From NCBI RefSeq assembly GCF_036850765.1, contig NC_089490.1, positions 241,862,442 to 241,926,441 on the forward strand: a stretch of DNA of 64,000 bases. Reading direction: 5' to 3'. This document shows positions 1 to 13,900 of the stretch, piece after piece. Position 1 is the first letter of the stretch. Each line of letters starts with the position of its first letter. The translations under genes were made by a program, and so were the position numbers. The notes beneath the pieces were generated by a model. That model was not told where the DNA came from. It searched no databases and saw only the letters and a list, made by a program, of their open reading frames with translations. This DNA comes from Saccopteryx bilineata (Eukaryota > Chordata > Mammalia > Chiroptera > Emballonuridae).

Positions 1-1189
1 GCTAAAATGTGGATATCGTTTTCTTCAAGATGAATTTTCCTCCCCATACTTAAACTTCTAAAAGAATATGACTTACATACAGAATTTCAGAATATGTGGA
101 ACTCTCCTCAGTAAACTAGGGGATCAACTACAATGCCTTCAAAAGGTCACATGGCTCGGGGAACAGGAAAGTGGGACACAGACTCATCTCTAACCTTCAG
201 CCCTGAATTTACTTACAGACACAGAAAGGAGAAGGCACGTTCTAAGGGACCACCAAGAGTTAAATGAACTCTATTTTATAGCAGTCATTTCTGGTAACTA
301 ACACAAAAAAGTTTTGCAAAAAAAAAAAATTCTACTGACAATTTAAGCCTAAGTTATATTCAACACCAACAAAACAAATTTCATCCATTATAAAACATAC
401 TATATGCTCTTAATGAAGAACTTGACTATCTTAATTTTTTGCTAATAATTATTGGTTACAAATCTTCAGCTGTCAATGTGCTTGCCTTATGATGTTGCTA
501 TGAGAAGGGTGCAATGATCACTTATGTAGTATTCCTGCCAAAAATATTTAGTCTAAATCTTATGCAGAGAAAAAAAAATCACACAAATCTAAAGTAAGGG
601 ATATTCTGCAAACCAACTGGCTTAGACCATTCAAACTATTAATCTCATGAATGACAGAAAAGGGGTGGGACTAAAGACCTGTTCTTAGTTAATTCTAAAG
701 GACCACAATAACCAAATGCAATGCACGGTCTTTAACTGGATCCTGAATAAAAATAAGCAAACAAACAAATCAGCTTTACAGGACATTAAGATAATTAGGT
801 AAGTTTTTAAATAACTTATCTATAAAAGTTTTGTATCAATTGCAAATGTATGCCTAGTAAGTATATCATTCTCTTAAACATGCATATGATACATATAAAT
901 GCACCTATAACACAGATTAAAGGTTCTGGAAAATACTGCAGTAGAGAAACCAGAGTAACTTTGTCTAGCCTAGGATTTCACAAACTTTTTGGGTCATAGA
1001 ACTTTTTATCCTCTTGATTATGTATCAACATGTATGAAGGTTTCAGAAATAATTCATTAAATAATTCATTTCTGTTACTTGTACAGTGTTAATTATTCAC
1101 AAATCTTAGGTTGTAGAAATTCAATAAATATCTAAAAAAAATAGTAAAACATTTAAATTCCAAACTCAAGATCACAGGCTTCAATGTAC
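1..1189 (-). other. NADK2 intron 7 (partial)
   Basis: AT-rich intron. No exon of the remaining NADK2 coding sequence and no recognised repeat was found. Confidence 0.7.
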
Positions 1190-1268
1190 CTGGATGAGAG
1201 GCTCTCCCCAATGAAGACTTCGTTCAGCGCCCTCACCGGCAAGAGCTGTGGCCCCGAAGCCTCGGACC
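1190..1268 (-). CDS. NADK2: NADK2 coding exon 7 (last exon in window)
   Basis: 79 nt, acceptor CATACCTGCAG, donor gtacat. It encodes SEASGPQLLPVRALNEVFIG then ESLSS, ending in a split Arg codon. This matches the conserved NAD-kinase strand that precedes the C-terminal sandwich. No later exon was found in positions 1-1189. Confidence 0.95.
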
Positions 1269-4200
1269 CTGCAGGTATGGGGAAGGAAAAAACCCCACAT
1301 AGCACTTCAACTTTAGCAATGCCATGATGTAAATTTTATAAAACATTAAAATAATCATATTATTTATTAACATATAAATTATCTCAAAGTATTCTTAATA
1401 TAAATCTCAAAGTCATCTAATATAGCTGTAATGAAGCCTCTGTCTCTCCAAAATAAACCTTAATTCTTTTTGAAAACAATTTCTCCAAAGTAATAAAATA
1501 TATTACCCATCTCATAAGACTCTTGTCACACTTAACTTGGTTTTACTCTGGAAGCTTCAGAGGTGGAAATGATCAGGTACCTCCAAGGAGAGCCATTTTG
1601 GATTTAAGCAGCAAATTACATAAACAGCTCACATGGAAATCACATCAGTTATGTTAGAGATCAGATCTATTTTTCTTTTTAAGAAGAAAACCTCAAGAGG
1701 GTTTTAGTAGCAGCCGCATTGCAGAAACACTGCCACGTCTCCTTTCATGACTCCTAAAAAGTGTCACCTGTTCTTTTTTCACTCTATAAGGCTGCATGCA
1801 TAGCTTCAGCAATCTTCCTTGGCAATTAAACATCGCTCCATCCCATAAAATCCTCCAAAGGATTCCCACTGCTTTCTGGATCAAACCTGTGACTGTCACC
1901 CACAAATGGTTTCTTTTACAAGTCTCCAACTGGAAATGCCATCTTCTGAATGTCACCAATAGCAGATTCACTACACCCAAGAATCTCTCACTGGGCAAGC
2001 ACCAGATCAAAAGAACTGTAAGTTACAAACTGCCCCAAACATATCTAATTCCCAATCCACCTACTTGCATCATGAACTCTTTCAATATTGAAGGCTCTAC
2101 TATGCTGCTTCAAACTTAATTGCTGTTCGTGAAGGTCCACAGGAACAGGGTTGATGCCAGTCCCTTCGAGGTACAGCCTGATCCGCTGCCTTGACAACCA
2201 CCTTAGAGAAGGGAGTAAAAACAGAAGAAATAAAACTAAAAATTAAACATTATAATCTCATCAAATTAAAAATTCATTAAAAAAAAACCTAGCTATTCCA
2301 GGAACAAATTATACTAGAAACACCTAAAATTCACAGGTTCCTGCTTAACGTCAAACTTAGAAGTTACTTCTCTATTCAATTAAATGGAACTATCTAATGT
2401 ATGTGCACAAAATCTCTCAAATAACTTGAATTAAAATAAAATTAATTAGCAAGTATCCAATCAAAGCCGACATACTGAGCTAGATACAATTGTGTTTTGC
2501 TCATCAAAAAGTATAAGATATAGGCCCTGGCCGGTTGGCTCAGCGGTAGCGCGTCGGCCTAGCGTGCGGAGGACCGGGGTTCGATTCCCGGCCAGGGCAC
2601 ACAGGAGAAGCGCCCATTTGCTTCTCCACTCCACCCCTCCGCCGCGCTTTCCTCTCTGTCTCTCTCTTCCCCTCCAGCAGCCAAGGCTCCATTGGAGCAA
2701 AGATGGCCCGGGCGCTGGGGATGGCTCTGTGGCCTCTGCCTCAGGCGCTAGAGTGGCTCTGGTCGCAACATGGCGACGCCCAGGATGGGCAGAGCATTGC
2801 CCCCTGGTGGGCAGAGTGTCGCCCCATGGTGGGCGTGCCGGGTGGATCCCGGTCGGGCGCTTGCGGGAGTCTGTCTGACTGTCTCTCCCTGTTTCCAGCT
2901 TCAGAAAAAAAAGAAAAAAAAAAGTATAAGATATAAAACAACAACAAAAAAACCCAAAAAAAACACACACAAAAATTTTTTTTAAAAAAGTTAAGATATA
3001 CAAAAAAAAATAAAAGCATTCTGATATGAAAATAATAGTGTGTTAAGGTAAATGGATTAGATGAAAATACTTCACCTAAAACAAAAATGGCATTTTTGGT
3101 ACAAGTAGAGAAAAAATGAATCAGGTTTAATGGATTTCAAAAGCAAAAAGTGATGTATCAGAAAGCCAACTGGATAGATTCTGGCAGATAAATACATAAA
3201 AGTATATTCCTACTTGGTAACTACAGCCATTTGTAGAGGTGCCAAACTTCTGAAATTACTAGAAACTAGAATCATTATTAATGATTCCAGAAGTCAAAAA
3301 GATTTATTACAATCACTCAACCACCCAGAGAATAAGCTTTCCCAAACTAAAATCTCATAATAGTAGTACCTCTCAGCTCTCTCTATAAATTGGCCTACTC
3401 CATCTCTTCTCCTTCCTCATGGAAAAACCCAACCCCACTGCTTAAGAAACAATATGTAAGAGAGAGATAGATACCAAGAACTCAGCAAGGTTGGAGTAAA
3501 TCTAACCTTCAGTCATTCTGGGCAGGAGAAGATGACGATAAAAAATATAAAATCTTAGCAAATTTGAGCACTCAATTTTAGCCAACAGTTTTAACTCAGT
3601 TCTACCAAACTGCTAAGAAAATGTAACAAGGTTAGGAAAACAGAGACAGGGCCTCTATCTCACTTAAGGGAAAATCTCTACTTGAAATTACATTGAGGGT
3701 CAGGTGGCATTTCTCAGGGTTTCTCTCCACAGTTCTGACTGGACTGGAAGAAGGTAACTTAGATGAGTCTGTGACTCAGCTGCTAAGGTATTACTTTTCA
3801 TGGTGATTGTTATACTATGGACTAATCTAAATATTAGCAAATTCTGTTTAACAGCATTTTAATGGCGCACATTTATTAAGATATATGTTTATAACAATAA
3901 GAAATTCTTACCTGAACTCACCACGATAGAACTTATGCAAGGCTTCTGGGAAGGAATGTGTATATCGAACAGGAAGACATAAATGACCCTCAGACCTTTA
4001 TTTTAAAAGGAATTTGGGGCGGTATTAAGGGAAGAAAAGAAAAAAATACTTAATTTGAAAATCAGATATAAAATTTAAAAAAAATTATACTCTATACTTC
4101 ATTTTTTTGCCACAAAATTGTCTGTATTTTCAACAAGAACAAAAAAAGACCAAATAGACATTACTGCCATAATACACAACATCGCTTAGTTTCCACATTA

Positions 4201-4931
4201 CAGTGAATCTGAAAATAGCAGCAAATTTGCCACTGATTGACCAGTCCACAAAATTATCTCACAGTACAGTGGTGTTTGCATCTTACCTTTAAATTATTTA
4301 ACTATATTCATTTGGGGTAAGTCACTTTAGCATCAGCTTCTTCATCTCCATGCTATAAAACCACCAATCTCTAGCCTGACCAGGCGGTGGTGCAGAGGAT
4401 AGAGTGTTGGACTGGGATGCAGAGGACCCAGGTTCAAGACCCCGAGATCACCAGCTTGAGTGTGGGCTCATCTGGTTTGAGCAAAGCTCACCAGCTTGAG
4501 CCCAAGGTCGCTGGCTCGAGCAAGGGGTCACTTGGTCTGCCGTAGCACCCCCCAGCCCAGTCAAGGCACATATGAGAAAGCAATCAGTGAACAACTAAGG
4601 AGCTGCAACAAAGAACTGATGCTTCTCATCTCTCTCCCTTTCTGTCTGTCTGTCCCTATCTGTCCCTCTCTCTGACTCTCTCTGATTCTATCACACAAAA
4701 AATAAAAAATAAAATAAACCACCAATCTCAAAAGGTTATTCTGAGGGATCAAACCATTTATGTCAGTGTTTTGACCTATAAATCCCTTTTAAATGTCATT
4801 TAAAATATTCCAAGTCACTAAAAGAAAACTCAAAGTTTAATTCAATGTTATGTTTCATTTACTCAAAAAACATTGCTGGATGAACTCCTTCAAGGAATTA
4901 ACAGCATGATGTAGAAGACAATTTTTTAATT

Positions 4932-4970
<39 letters not shown>

Positions 4971-7900
4971 TTTTTCTGAAGTTAGAAACAGGAAGGCAGT
5001 CAGACAGACTCCCGCATGTGCCTGACCAGGATCCACCCGGCATGCCCACCAGGGGGTGATGCTCTGCCCATCTGGTGCATTGCTCTGTCGCAACCAGAGC
5101 CATTCTAGCGCCTAAGGCAGAGGCCATGGAGCCATCCTAGGCCAACTTTGCTCCAATGGAGCCTTGGCTGCAGGAGGGGAAGAGAGAGACAGAGAGGAAG
5201 GAGAGGGGAAGGGGTGGAGAAGCAGATGGGCACTTCTCCTGTGTGCCCTGGCCAGGAATCAAACCCCGGACTCCTGCACGCCAGGCGGACGCACTACCAT
5301 TGAGCCAACCCGCCAGGGCCAAGAAGACAATTTTTTTTATTGCAAATTACAGTGTTAAGATTGCCCATACGTTGCTATAAGAAGATGACAAAATGTGGCA
5401 CCTAACATGAGGAAAGGTGTCTAGGAAGCTCAATTATCATCAATCTGAAGGAAAGGTTGAGTACACTTGGCAAAACAAACTCTTGGTAATAACTATAGGT
5501 AAATTTGTAAGTGTGAAGAGCAGAAAAGTGGTTTTCACAAAGTTGTCACTAGTCAATTTCTTTAAGAGGGTCAATACTGCGGTTAAGAACTTTATGTTCA
5601 TTCTAATACTTTACATAGTATTAAGTATATAAAAGGTATCAACAGTCATTTGCTAGAACACTACCTGCTGAGGTCAAGTGCAGGTCTAAAGCCCTCTAGA
5701 GAAGTATCAGCTAGGGCTACAAGCATCTGAAAGCTTGACTTGGCCTGGAGGATTCACTATCCATGGGGCTCACTCACATGGCTGGCAAACTGGGGCTGGC
5801 CGTTGGCAAGAGGCCTTAATTCCTCCCCAGTGAGCCTTTCCATGGGGCTGCTCAGGTATCTCACATCATGGTGCTAACTTACCACAGAATGAACAATCCG
5901 AGAGGCTGCAATAGAAGCAGCAATACCGTTTTCAACCTAGTCTTCGAATCTGCACACAGACATCCCATACTCTATTGGTCACATAGGCCAGTCCTGACTG
6001 AAAATAGAAGGGCGTAGTGAACCACAGAAAGGTATAAATACTAGGAAGCTGCTGCCTTGGAGGCTGACAACCACATGCCCTCTATCTCATTCTGATTATT
6101 AAGCATTAAATGTCATATTTACCAGGCTCAGTAGAATGAATGCAGAATACAGAAGTGACACACAGAATTTACATATTAAATTTAGATAAGCCCATGTAAA
6201 TGAACCATCTTAGAAGTAGATCCACCAGCCCAAGTCAAGCCTTCAGATGCCTGAAGCCCAAGCTGACATATGACTATAAACTCATGAGAGATCCTAAGCC
6301 AAACCCACCCAGCTAAGCTGCTCCTGAATTCTGGACACACAGAAACCATGAGAGATAATCAGTCGTTACTACTGTTTCAAGCTTTTGAGTTCTGGAGCAA
6401 TTTGTTATGTGGCATTTGATACCTAATACAGAGAAGAAAGTTAAGTTGAACATTCTGGGCTTAGTTAAGGATTGTGAGGGACTACAGTGCTTATGAAAAA
6501 GAAGTCGGCAGCCTGAATTGTTGAACACGCTAGGAGGCTCAATCCATTTCTGCCTGAATGCAAGAAGAGAAACCAAAGGACTTCTAAAACTTATAACTCT
6601 AGGTAAAAAGTATAGAGGCAACGCCATCTACTCAGTTTCAAATTCCCAAAAGTTTATGAGTATTAAGTCACCTTTTTAAAGGAAAATATATTTTAATAAA
6701 CTATATAAAATATCTAGAATCTCTTTAATGATATAAAACATGCCATTAAGAAGTTCTAAAAATACATACTCATCAACAATGAAGGCAATCAAAAAAAATT
6801 ACTGAACCAATGATGTCAATTACTTATGCTCAGGGAATATTGCCCTGTTCCCTAAGATCATTTAATTCATCACTCATTTCAAATGCTTATTACCTACTGA
6901 CTATATATAATACTGTAATAGTAATAGCGAAGTTAAAACACAAAGCCCTATACTCAGGGAACTTAGTCAAATGGAAGAAAGAATCAAGCAGAAAATGATC
7001 TGAAGGAAGAAGTGCTCTCTGTACAGGGACTGGTGGTCAGAGCCCAGGAGGGGCACCAATCGGAATGAATAAGAACTACTCAAATGAGGAAGTGGCAGAA
7101 GGGCTCTCTAGGCATGAAAAGAACATGGCCTTGTGGAGAACTCTTTACTCTCTCAAGACCTGCCATCTTAAATGCCAACAAAGCTCCTCCCCAGCAAAAG
7201 CCTCCACATGTGAGCCTCCACCCATGGTGTTCGCATATGCTTGTACATTGCATTTGCACTTAAGAACAGGGAGCAGGCTGGGAGAATCAGATGAAGGTGG
7301 TCCAAAGTACAAACTCCCAGTCCTAAGTACTAGAGATGTAATGGACATCATGATGACTACAGTTAACACTATTTGGTATATTTGAAAATTATTAAGAGTG
7401 TAAATCCTGAGAGTTTCTACCACAAGGGAAAAAAAGCTCTTATTTTTTTCTGTATCTATGAGATGATGGCTGTTAACTGAACTCATTATGTTAATCATTT
7501 CACAGTATCTGTAAGTCAAGTCAATATGCTGTACTGTGAATGCACAAAGTTCTATATATCAATTACACCTCAATAAAGCGGAGTAAAAGAACAGTTAAAA
7601 AGGAAAGAGCAGCCTTTAGGAAGGACTGTAGGCTGTTCCTAGAGGGGCTTCAGCACTACTTTTTAAGCTGAAGGACTTGTGTGCCTGTGGGCACATGAGG
7701 ACAGCTGAAACCAGAAAAGTAGATGGTGAAGGATCATGGATTATGCTAAGAAATTTTGCTAAAGATTCTACTTCAGGAGTGGACACAATCAGACCCACAC
7801 CTCGGAAGGAGCCCAACTGCAAAATGTAAGGACGGTGGGGCTGGGCGGGACCAGAAGCTACTGCAATGACAACAAACCGTGAGGGCCTGACTGTGTTCAG

Positions 7901-10900
7901 CAGGGACAGCAGTGAGGACAGCAGGAGATGGGAGTCAGACACGGGATCCCCAGAACGCAGACTAGACCCCCTGCAACCTGATGAGGAAGGCGAGGCTCGG
8001 TAATCATAGCTTCCGCACAGGCTATGACTCTTCCGTCAAGTGTGGCGGGGAAGGGGAAAGGAGACAGGTCCACTTGCAGACATGTTGCACTGGTAATGCC
8101 CCTGCATACATTCAAGTAGAGGACAGTATGACTGAAATAGCAGGAGGAACGCAAAAAATAACAGGACACAGAGTAGTCAGGGGCCTGGTAAGATAGTCTT
8201 ATATGTTCCAGATAAAGTGACCAACTGTTCCAGTTTGCCTGGGACTGACAATTTTCCTGGGACATAGGACCTTTAGTGCAAAACTGGGAAAGTCCCTGAC
8301 AAAACAAGATGAGTTGGTCACCCCAGTCATAGTAAAGAATGAGATTTTACTCTGAGCTCCATGGAGAATCAGAGGAAGATTCTGAGCAGAGAAGTCACAC
8401 AGCAGTATCGAACTTTCCTAACATGATCACTCTGGCTGCAGCAGGAAGAGCCTCTAAGTAAGAGTAAGAACGGAGACATAACTCATGTTGGACATAAAGA
8501 TTTAGGAGTCACTAGGATCTAAGTTAAAACCACGGCTATTAATCAATTATTCAAGAGACTGTATAGAAAGTGAAGGGAAAAGGAGAGCCCAGATGACAGT
8601 ATGTGAAAACACCAGTAGGTAAGCAGTGACCAAACAATAATATCCTCCAAAAGAGAAAGTGACCAAGAAATAGCCAGAGAGGTAGAAGGAAAGGGGCATC
8701 ATAAATGCCGAAGTACAGGTGCATCAAAGGGAGCAGTGAGCACCACCAACTTCCCAGAAATAAAGCAATTCAGGAACTAAAACGTCCAGTGGCTCAGTAA
8801 CCACGATCTCACCAGTTTCCAAGGCAAAGGCACAGTCCATGAACTGGCTGGGGCAAATCTGGAGAAGATCGCAAAGGTTCAGAAAATAACTGTGAAGTGA
8901 GAAAAAGAGATGCCAATCTTCAGGGGAAAGGGGAGGAAAGAGAAATAACCAAAAGAGTGACACAGGTAAAGGATTTATTAAAATTTCTTGAAAGATGGGA
9001 GTCTTGAGCTTTAAGCCTAAAAGGAAAGCATGGGTGAGGGGAGAGAGTGAAAAAAGGAACAAATGACAGAACAAGATTTTTCTTAAGCATGAGAAAAGCT
9101 GAAGAAGTTCTACTCCTGTGACTTCCGTTTCTGTTCCGAGATGAGGTGTGTTGAAGGAAGAAGAACAAGGAGCACAAGGAGGGCACGAAGTTGAAGAGCC
9201 ACTCCTGCTGGAGCTGCCACTCCTGAGAGAATGGGGAAGAGAGGTGACCTGAGCCCAGCAGGAAACTCTTGAGCAACTCTCTGAGAGTCCAGTTCTAAAT
9301 GCTAGAAACCACAAATGGAAAGGAAGTTTGGGCCACCAAGCCCAAGTGCCTACGATTTTCCCCCCGGATGGTGTCAGCAGTGCTGATGTAGGAATAGAAA
9401 AGATGACAAACTGACCTAGGATTAAGCAGAAGGATAAAATACAATATATTTAAGAAACTTGTCAAGAAAGTGAGTAAGGGAGAATTAAGTGAAGAAAATG
9501 GATGGGTCAACTCGGTCAATGTCAAAGGAAAAGTGAATTAGCAGGGAATAAAACTGCTGTTAAAGTAGGAGGCTGTGGCCAGAGTGGAATTAAGATTTGA
9601 GATATGGGGAAATTCCAGATGATCATAAAGGCCAAGTATGGTCATGGCCATGGGCAACTGAGCAGAACGAGGGTAAATGTCAATGAAACTGAGGAAAGAA
9701 GGAAAAAATGGTAATAGGATCGGTCTGTTCATAGAGTCAATGAAGTCACCAGGGTGTCAGCGGAGGCACAACCAGGAGTGTAGATGCGAGCCATAAGAAA
9801 GGACAGAGATGGATCATCATTAATTCTTCCCTCTTTAGCGATACTAAAGGTCACTAACAGTCACTGAGGCGAAGGGTCAGGTCTATTCTGTCACAGACAC
9901 TACTCCCAAACTATCTGGGAAGTGAGATGTGAGGACTTGTTTTGCCCCATATCAATGCCAGTTAAATATATATTTCTCATGCCTGAGCTAAAAACCAAAG
10001 CTACATGCTTAAAAACAACTGCATAGATGAGAAATCTATTAGAAGTAGAGATCAATTCTCTATGTCTATATTCCACCACTAAAATGTTCTTATGTTCATT
10101 TAGCCTTGACAGCTAGGAGCCATGATGCTTCCACTGAAACATCACATACCACAGTCGACACCTTGTAGAACAGAGCCCAGTAATGACTAGAGTACAGACA
10201 GTTAAGAAAGCTTCCAGAGGTTAAGATTCACCATAAACAGATACTATACAAAGCAAAGCATAATGTTTGTTTGTATTATACTAAATAAAAAAGCCAAACA
10301 AACAAATCCTGTTTTTCCTTACCGTTCTGGATCAGTGTTTACTCCAATAACTGGTTTAAGTCTGTCCAACACTTTACTAGCTGCCAGAAGCATTGTGCCA
10401 TCACCTAAAGCACAGAAGACATAACCAAACTTGTTACAAAACTGGTTTTTAGCATCACTGAAACACTTGTACTTCTAACACTCACCCCCCCACTACCTCC
10501 TGCTGACTGCCACAGGCCGCTCCACCTCCTCCCTTCCCACTATTCCTGTCCAGTACCCCTCCCACTCTAATCTTGGGTTTCTCAACAGTGACAAGACTGA
10601 CACTGTGTACCAGATAATTTTAGGCTGTCCTGTGCATCACAGCATGGTTAGCAGTATCCCTGACCTCTGCCCATTAGATGCCAGTAGCATCCCCAAGTTG
10701 GGAACTGGCTCTAATCCTAACGCTACTAGTGGGCATTCCAGCTTTCATGGTGGGCGGTAGCCAAAAAAACATGTTTTGTTTGTTTGGCTTTTTTATTTAG
10801 TATAAATAAAAAGATTTAACTATAGTAAGTTGTTTTTATAAAGATTTATTCTGCCAAACTTAGTGAAAATCCGACATAAAGTACTTGGTAAGTAATTTTT

Positions 10901-13900
10901 TTTTTTTTTTTTGTATTTTTCTGAAGCTGGAAACGGGAAGAGACAGTCAGACAAACTTCCACATGCGCCCGACCGGGATCCACCCTGCACGCCCACCAGG
11001 GCGACGCTCTGCCAACCAGGGGGCGATGCTCTGCCCCTCTGGGACGTCACTTTGCCTCAACCAGAGCCACTCTAGCACCTGGGGCAGAGGCCAAGGAGCC
11101 ATCCCCAGCGCCTGGGCCATCTTTGCTCCAATGGAGCCTCGCTGCAGGAGGGGAAGAGAGAGACAGAGAGGAAGGAGGGGGGTGGAGAAGCAGATGGGCG
11201 CTTCTCCTATGTGCCCTGGCTGGGAATTGAACCTGGGTCCCCCGCACGCCAGGCCGACGCTCTACCGCTGAGCCAACCGGCCAGGGCCAAGTAATTATTA
11301 TTATATGCTTTAACTTGCTGTAACTCTGCTTTATAAATTTTATAAAGTAAAGTTACTTTCCTACTTTATAAATCACCATTACTGTGGAACCTGTGGGCGG
11401 TTAGAAAATTTTACTACTAACAGAGATACAAAGGTGGGTGGTAGGTATAAAAAGGTTGACTATCCCTGACTTATACCATCAGTACAAATCCATAAGTTAT
11501 TTTAATGAGAGTATGTCCAACAAAGTGTCCAATTTCAGATTTTTCTCTCCAAAACTACTGTCAATTTAAAGCTTGAAGAAAGAACGTTCACTAACTTAAT
11601 AATAAAGCTCAGAAAAAAGTAAGTGTATGTATATCAGGGCCAAAGAGGGATGGATTTTCTCATCTCATTAAACTCTTAACTTCAACTTTTTTTTAAAGAC
11701 TGGCATAACTAAACCAAAGCACAGTTACAACTAATCCTTTGAATCATATTTAAAATGCACACCTTGAATAGACACACAGAATTATATTCATGGAACCTCA
11801 CAGTAACCTCATTCACTGAAAAAGTGAAATGTTACATAAAACACATCTTTTTAAACCTGATCCTAAAAATCTAAAACTTTGTCTTATGATAGGATTCTGA
11901 AGGCTCATTACAGCTAGACCACAGGGTATGTGGAAGAGGAGTGTTAACGAGCATTTCCATACTACCACATCTTTAACTCTGTAAAACTATTACCTCCTGC
12001 AGCTATGACGGCATCTGCCCATCGGACGGTTTCTTCATCATATTCTCTTCTCTTTACTAGACGAACCTCAATTCCCTCATTCCTAAAATAAAAAAATAAA
12101 GGTTATACAAAAATTCTACTAATAACATCCAGGAGTATATTTCTAAGAAGCAGATTATTATAATGGAGATGTAAAATAAACAACTGTGTTTTATAAATAA
12201 ATTTATTTTTAGTTTCATAAGGTTAGCTTCATTTTCTTTTAATTGCAACAGCCAATTAACTATAAGTCAGAAAGCATATGAATAAACTGAAAGTGAATGA
12301 CTATCCCAAATCTCTTTAAACCATCTTTTATAGCTCCTGACAAATGACTATACTGATTAGAATTTCACTTCATTTTCTCTGCTTCTGATGTTAAAATTCA
12401 TTAATACAAAAATGACCCAGAAGATCATTCTTTAAATTAGAAAACTGAATAGCCATTATTTTAAATCCAAACAAATATTCATTGCGTGCCAGACAGGAAA
12501 ACAGTGACCAAAATACTTTCTAGGCCCTGGCCAGTTAGCTAAGTCGGTTAGAGCATCATTCCGAAACACCAAGGTTGCAGGTTCAATCCCCAGTCAGGGC
12601 ACACACAGGAAGTGACCAATAAGTGAACACAACTAAATGGAACAACAAATGAATGCTTCCCTCTCTAAAAGCAATCAATAAGTTTTAAAACTAAATAAAA
12701 ATACTTTCTAATTTGCATGTTTTCACACTGATGGTGTTATACACATAAATGTATTCACTCACTACATTAAGCTCCAAATTAACTGAAGTTTCTATAATGA
12801 TAATTTCTAAACATTCAAAGAATGTTAGAATGAACACCCATATAATCCAGGATTCTGTTTTAGAAATAAAACATTACACATACAGTTGAACCCTGCTGTG
12901 TACAGATTTAACCCTTTGTTGAAAAGGCACTTCTCTGTTAGATCAAATAATAACTGAATCTGTAAAATTTCCTTAAAAGCACTATATCAGGTCCATTAAC
13001 CACAATATAATTTTCTGAAAGTGATTTTATAATGGCAATCTTTACTAAAAATCTAATGATAAACAGCCACTTAGGAAAAAATTGGAAGTCTTGCATACAA
13101 AAGCCCACCCAAAATCAAATCACACCAACTTACCGTAAACTCTCTAGAATATGCTCTACATTTTTGGTGTGAATATGATGTCGTTCAAGCAGTCCAGTGT
13201 AGCTAGAGCCTTTCAATGCAAGCTACATCAAAATAAAAGAAATTTTGTCTTATAACATGACATATAGTACATATTATAACATATTTCTTTTAAAAGTCCT
13301 CCATATAATAAACAGAATGAGGATTTTATTGAAGGCACATTTTAGTGACTACTTGTGAAATTTAAGCTTAAACTGAACTAGAAAGTTTGATTTTGGACAA
13401 TCAGTTTGGTTTTAATACCAAATATACCATTAAGTTTCCTGAATCATGCAGTCAACAGGATCTCATAATTTGCATGTTTTACAGCTTAAGTGTTTTCTTT
13501 ATATTTTAAATGAATTTTTAACATATCACATATGGCTACCTGAAGATCAAAGATAAACTAGTATTTTAGAATGCAGTGACTTTTGTTCCACTTGGATTTG
13601 CAGCTCTCTAGTGCTTAGATTAATGAACTCTAAGTGTATTTGCCCCATTCAATTCAAACAAAGGGCTGACTAGCTGCCAAAATACATAACTTTTAGATAT
13701 AAAGATGTATTATCTTTCAAGAAGTGTCTTTCCCAGTCTAGTGACATGACATTTTATAAAGTTACTATCTCACCACTAATCCTCTCCTTTTAAAGTATGT
13801 CTTCTAAATAACCCATAAAGTAAAATGTTAGCAGAGAAGTTTTGAAATAACCTCAATGACCATCCATTTAATCAAGTAGATTTTTCTATTAGAATAAAAG

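Larger units (their letters stand above)
3996..10322 (-). other. NADK2 intron 4
   Basis: 6.3 kb. Holds VES and Rhin-1 SINEs at 4.37-5.32 kb, an LTR-like fragment near 6.2-6.43 kb, an L1 3' end at 7.29-7.59 kb, and a short palindromic element at 8.22-8.32 kb. Between 8.3 and 10.3 kb I recognise only diffuse ancient-repeat-like sequence and no gene. Confidence 0.7.
10405..11993 (-). other. NADK2 intron 3
   Basis: Holds a MER20-like fragment, then a hAT-like element split by a Rhin-1 SINE. From 11.47 to 11.99 kb nothing was recognised. Confidence 0.75.

Noticed and set aside
2523..2600. Possible tRNA gene
   Set aside because: A- and B-box-like motifs belong to the tRNA-derived head of a SINE with target duplications; the cloverleaf is not complete.
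8724..9314. 196-codon minus-strand open frame
   Set aside because: Ser/Leu/Phe-rich translation of purine-rich DNA, without homology or splice context.
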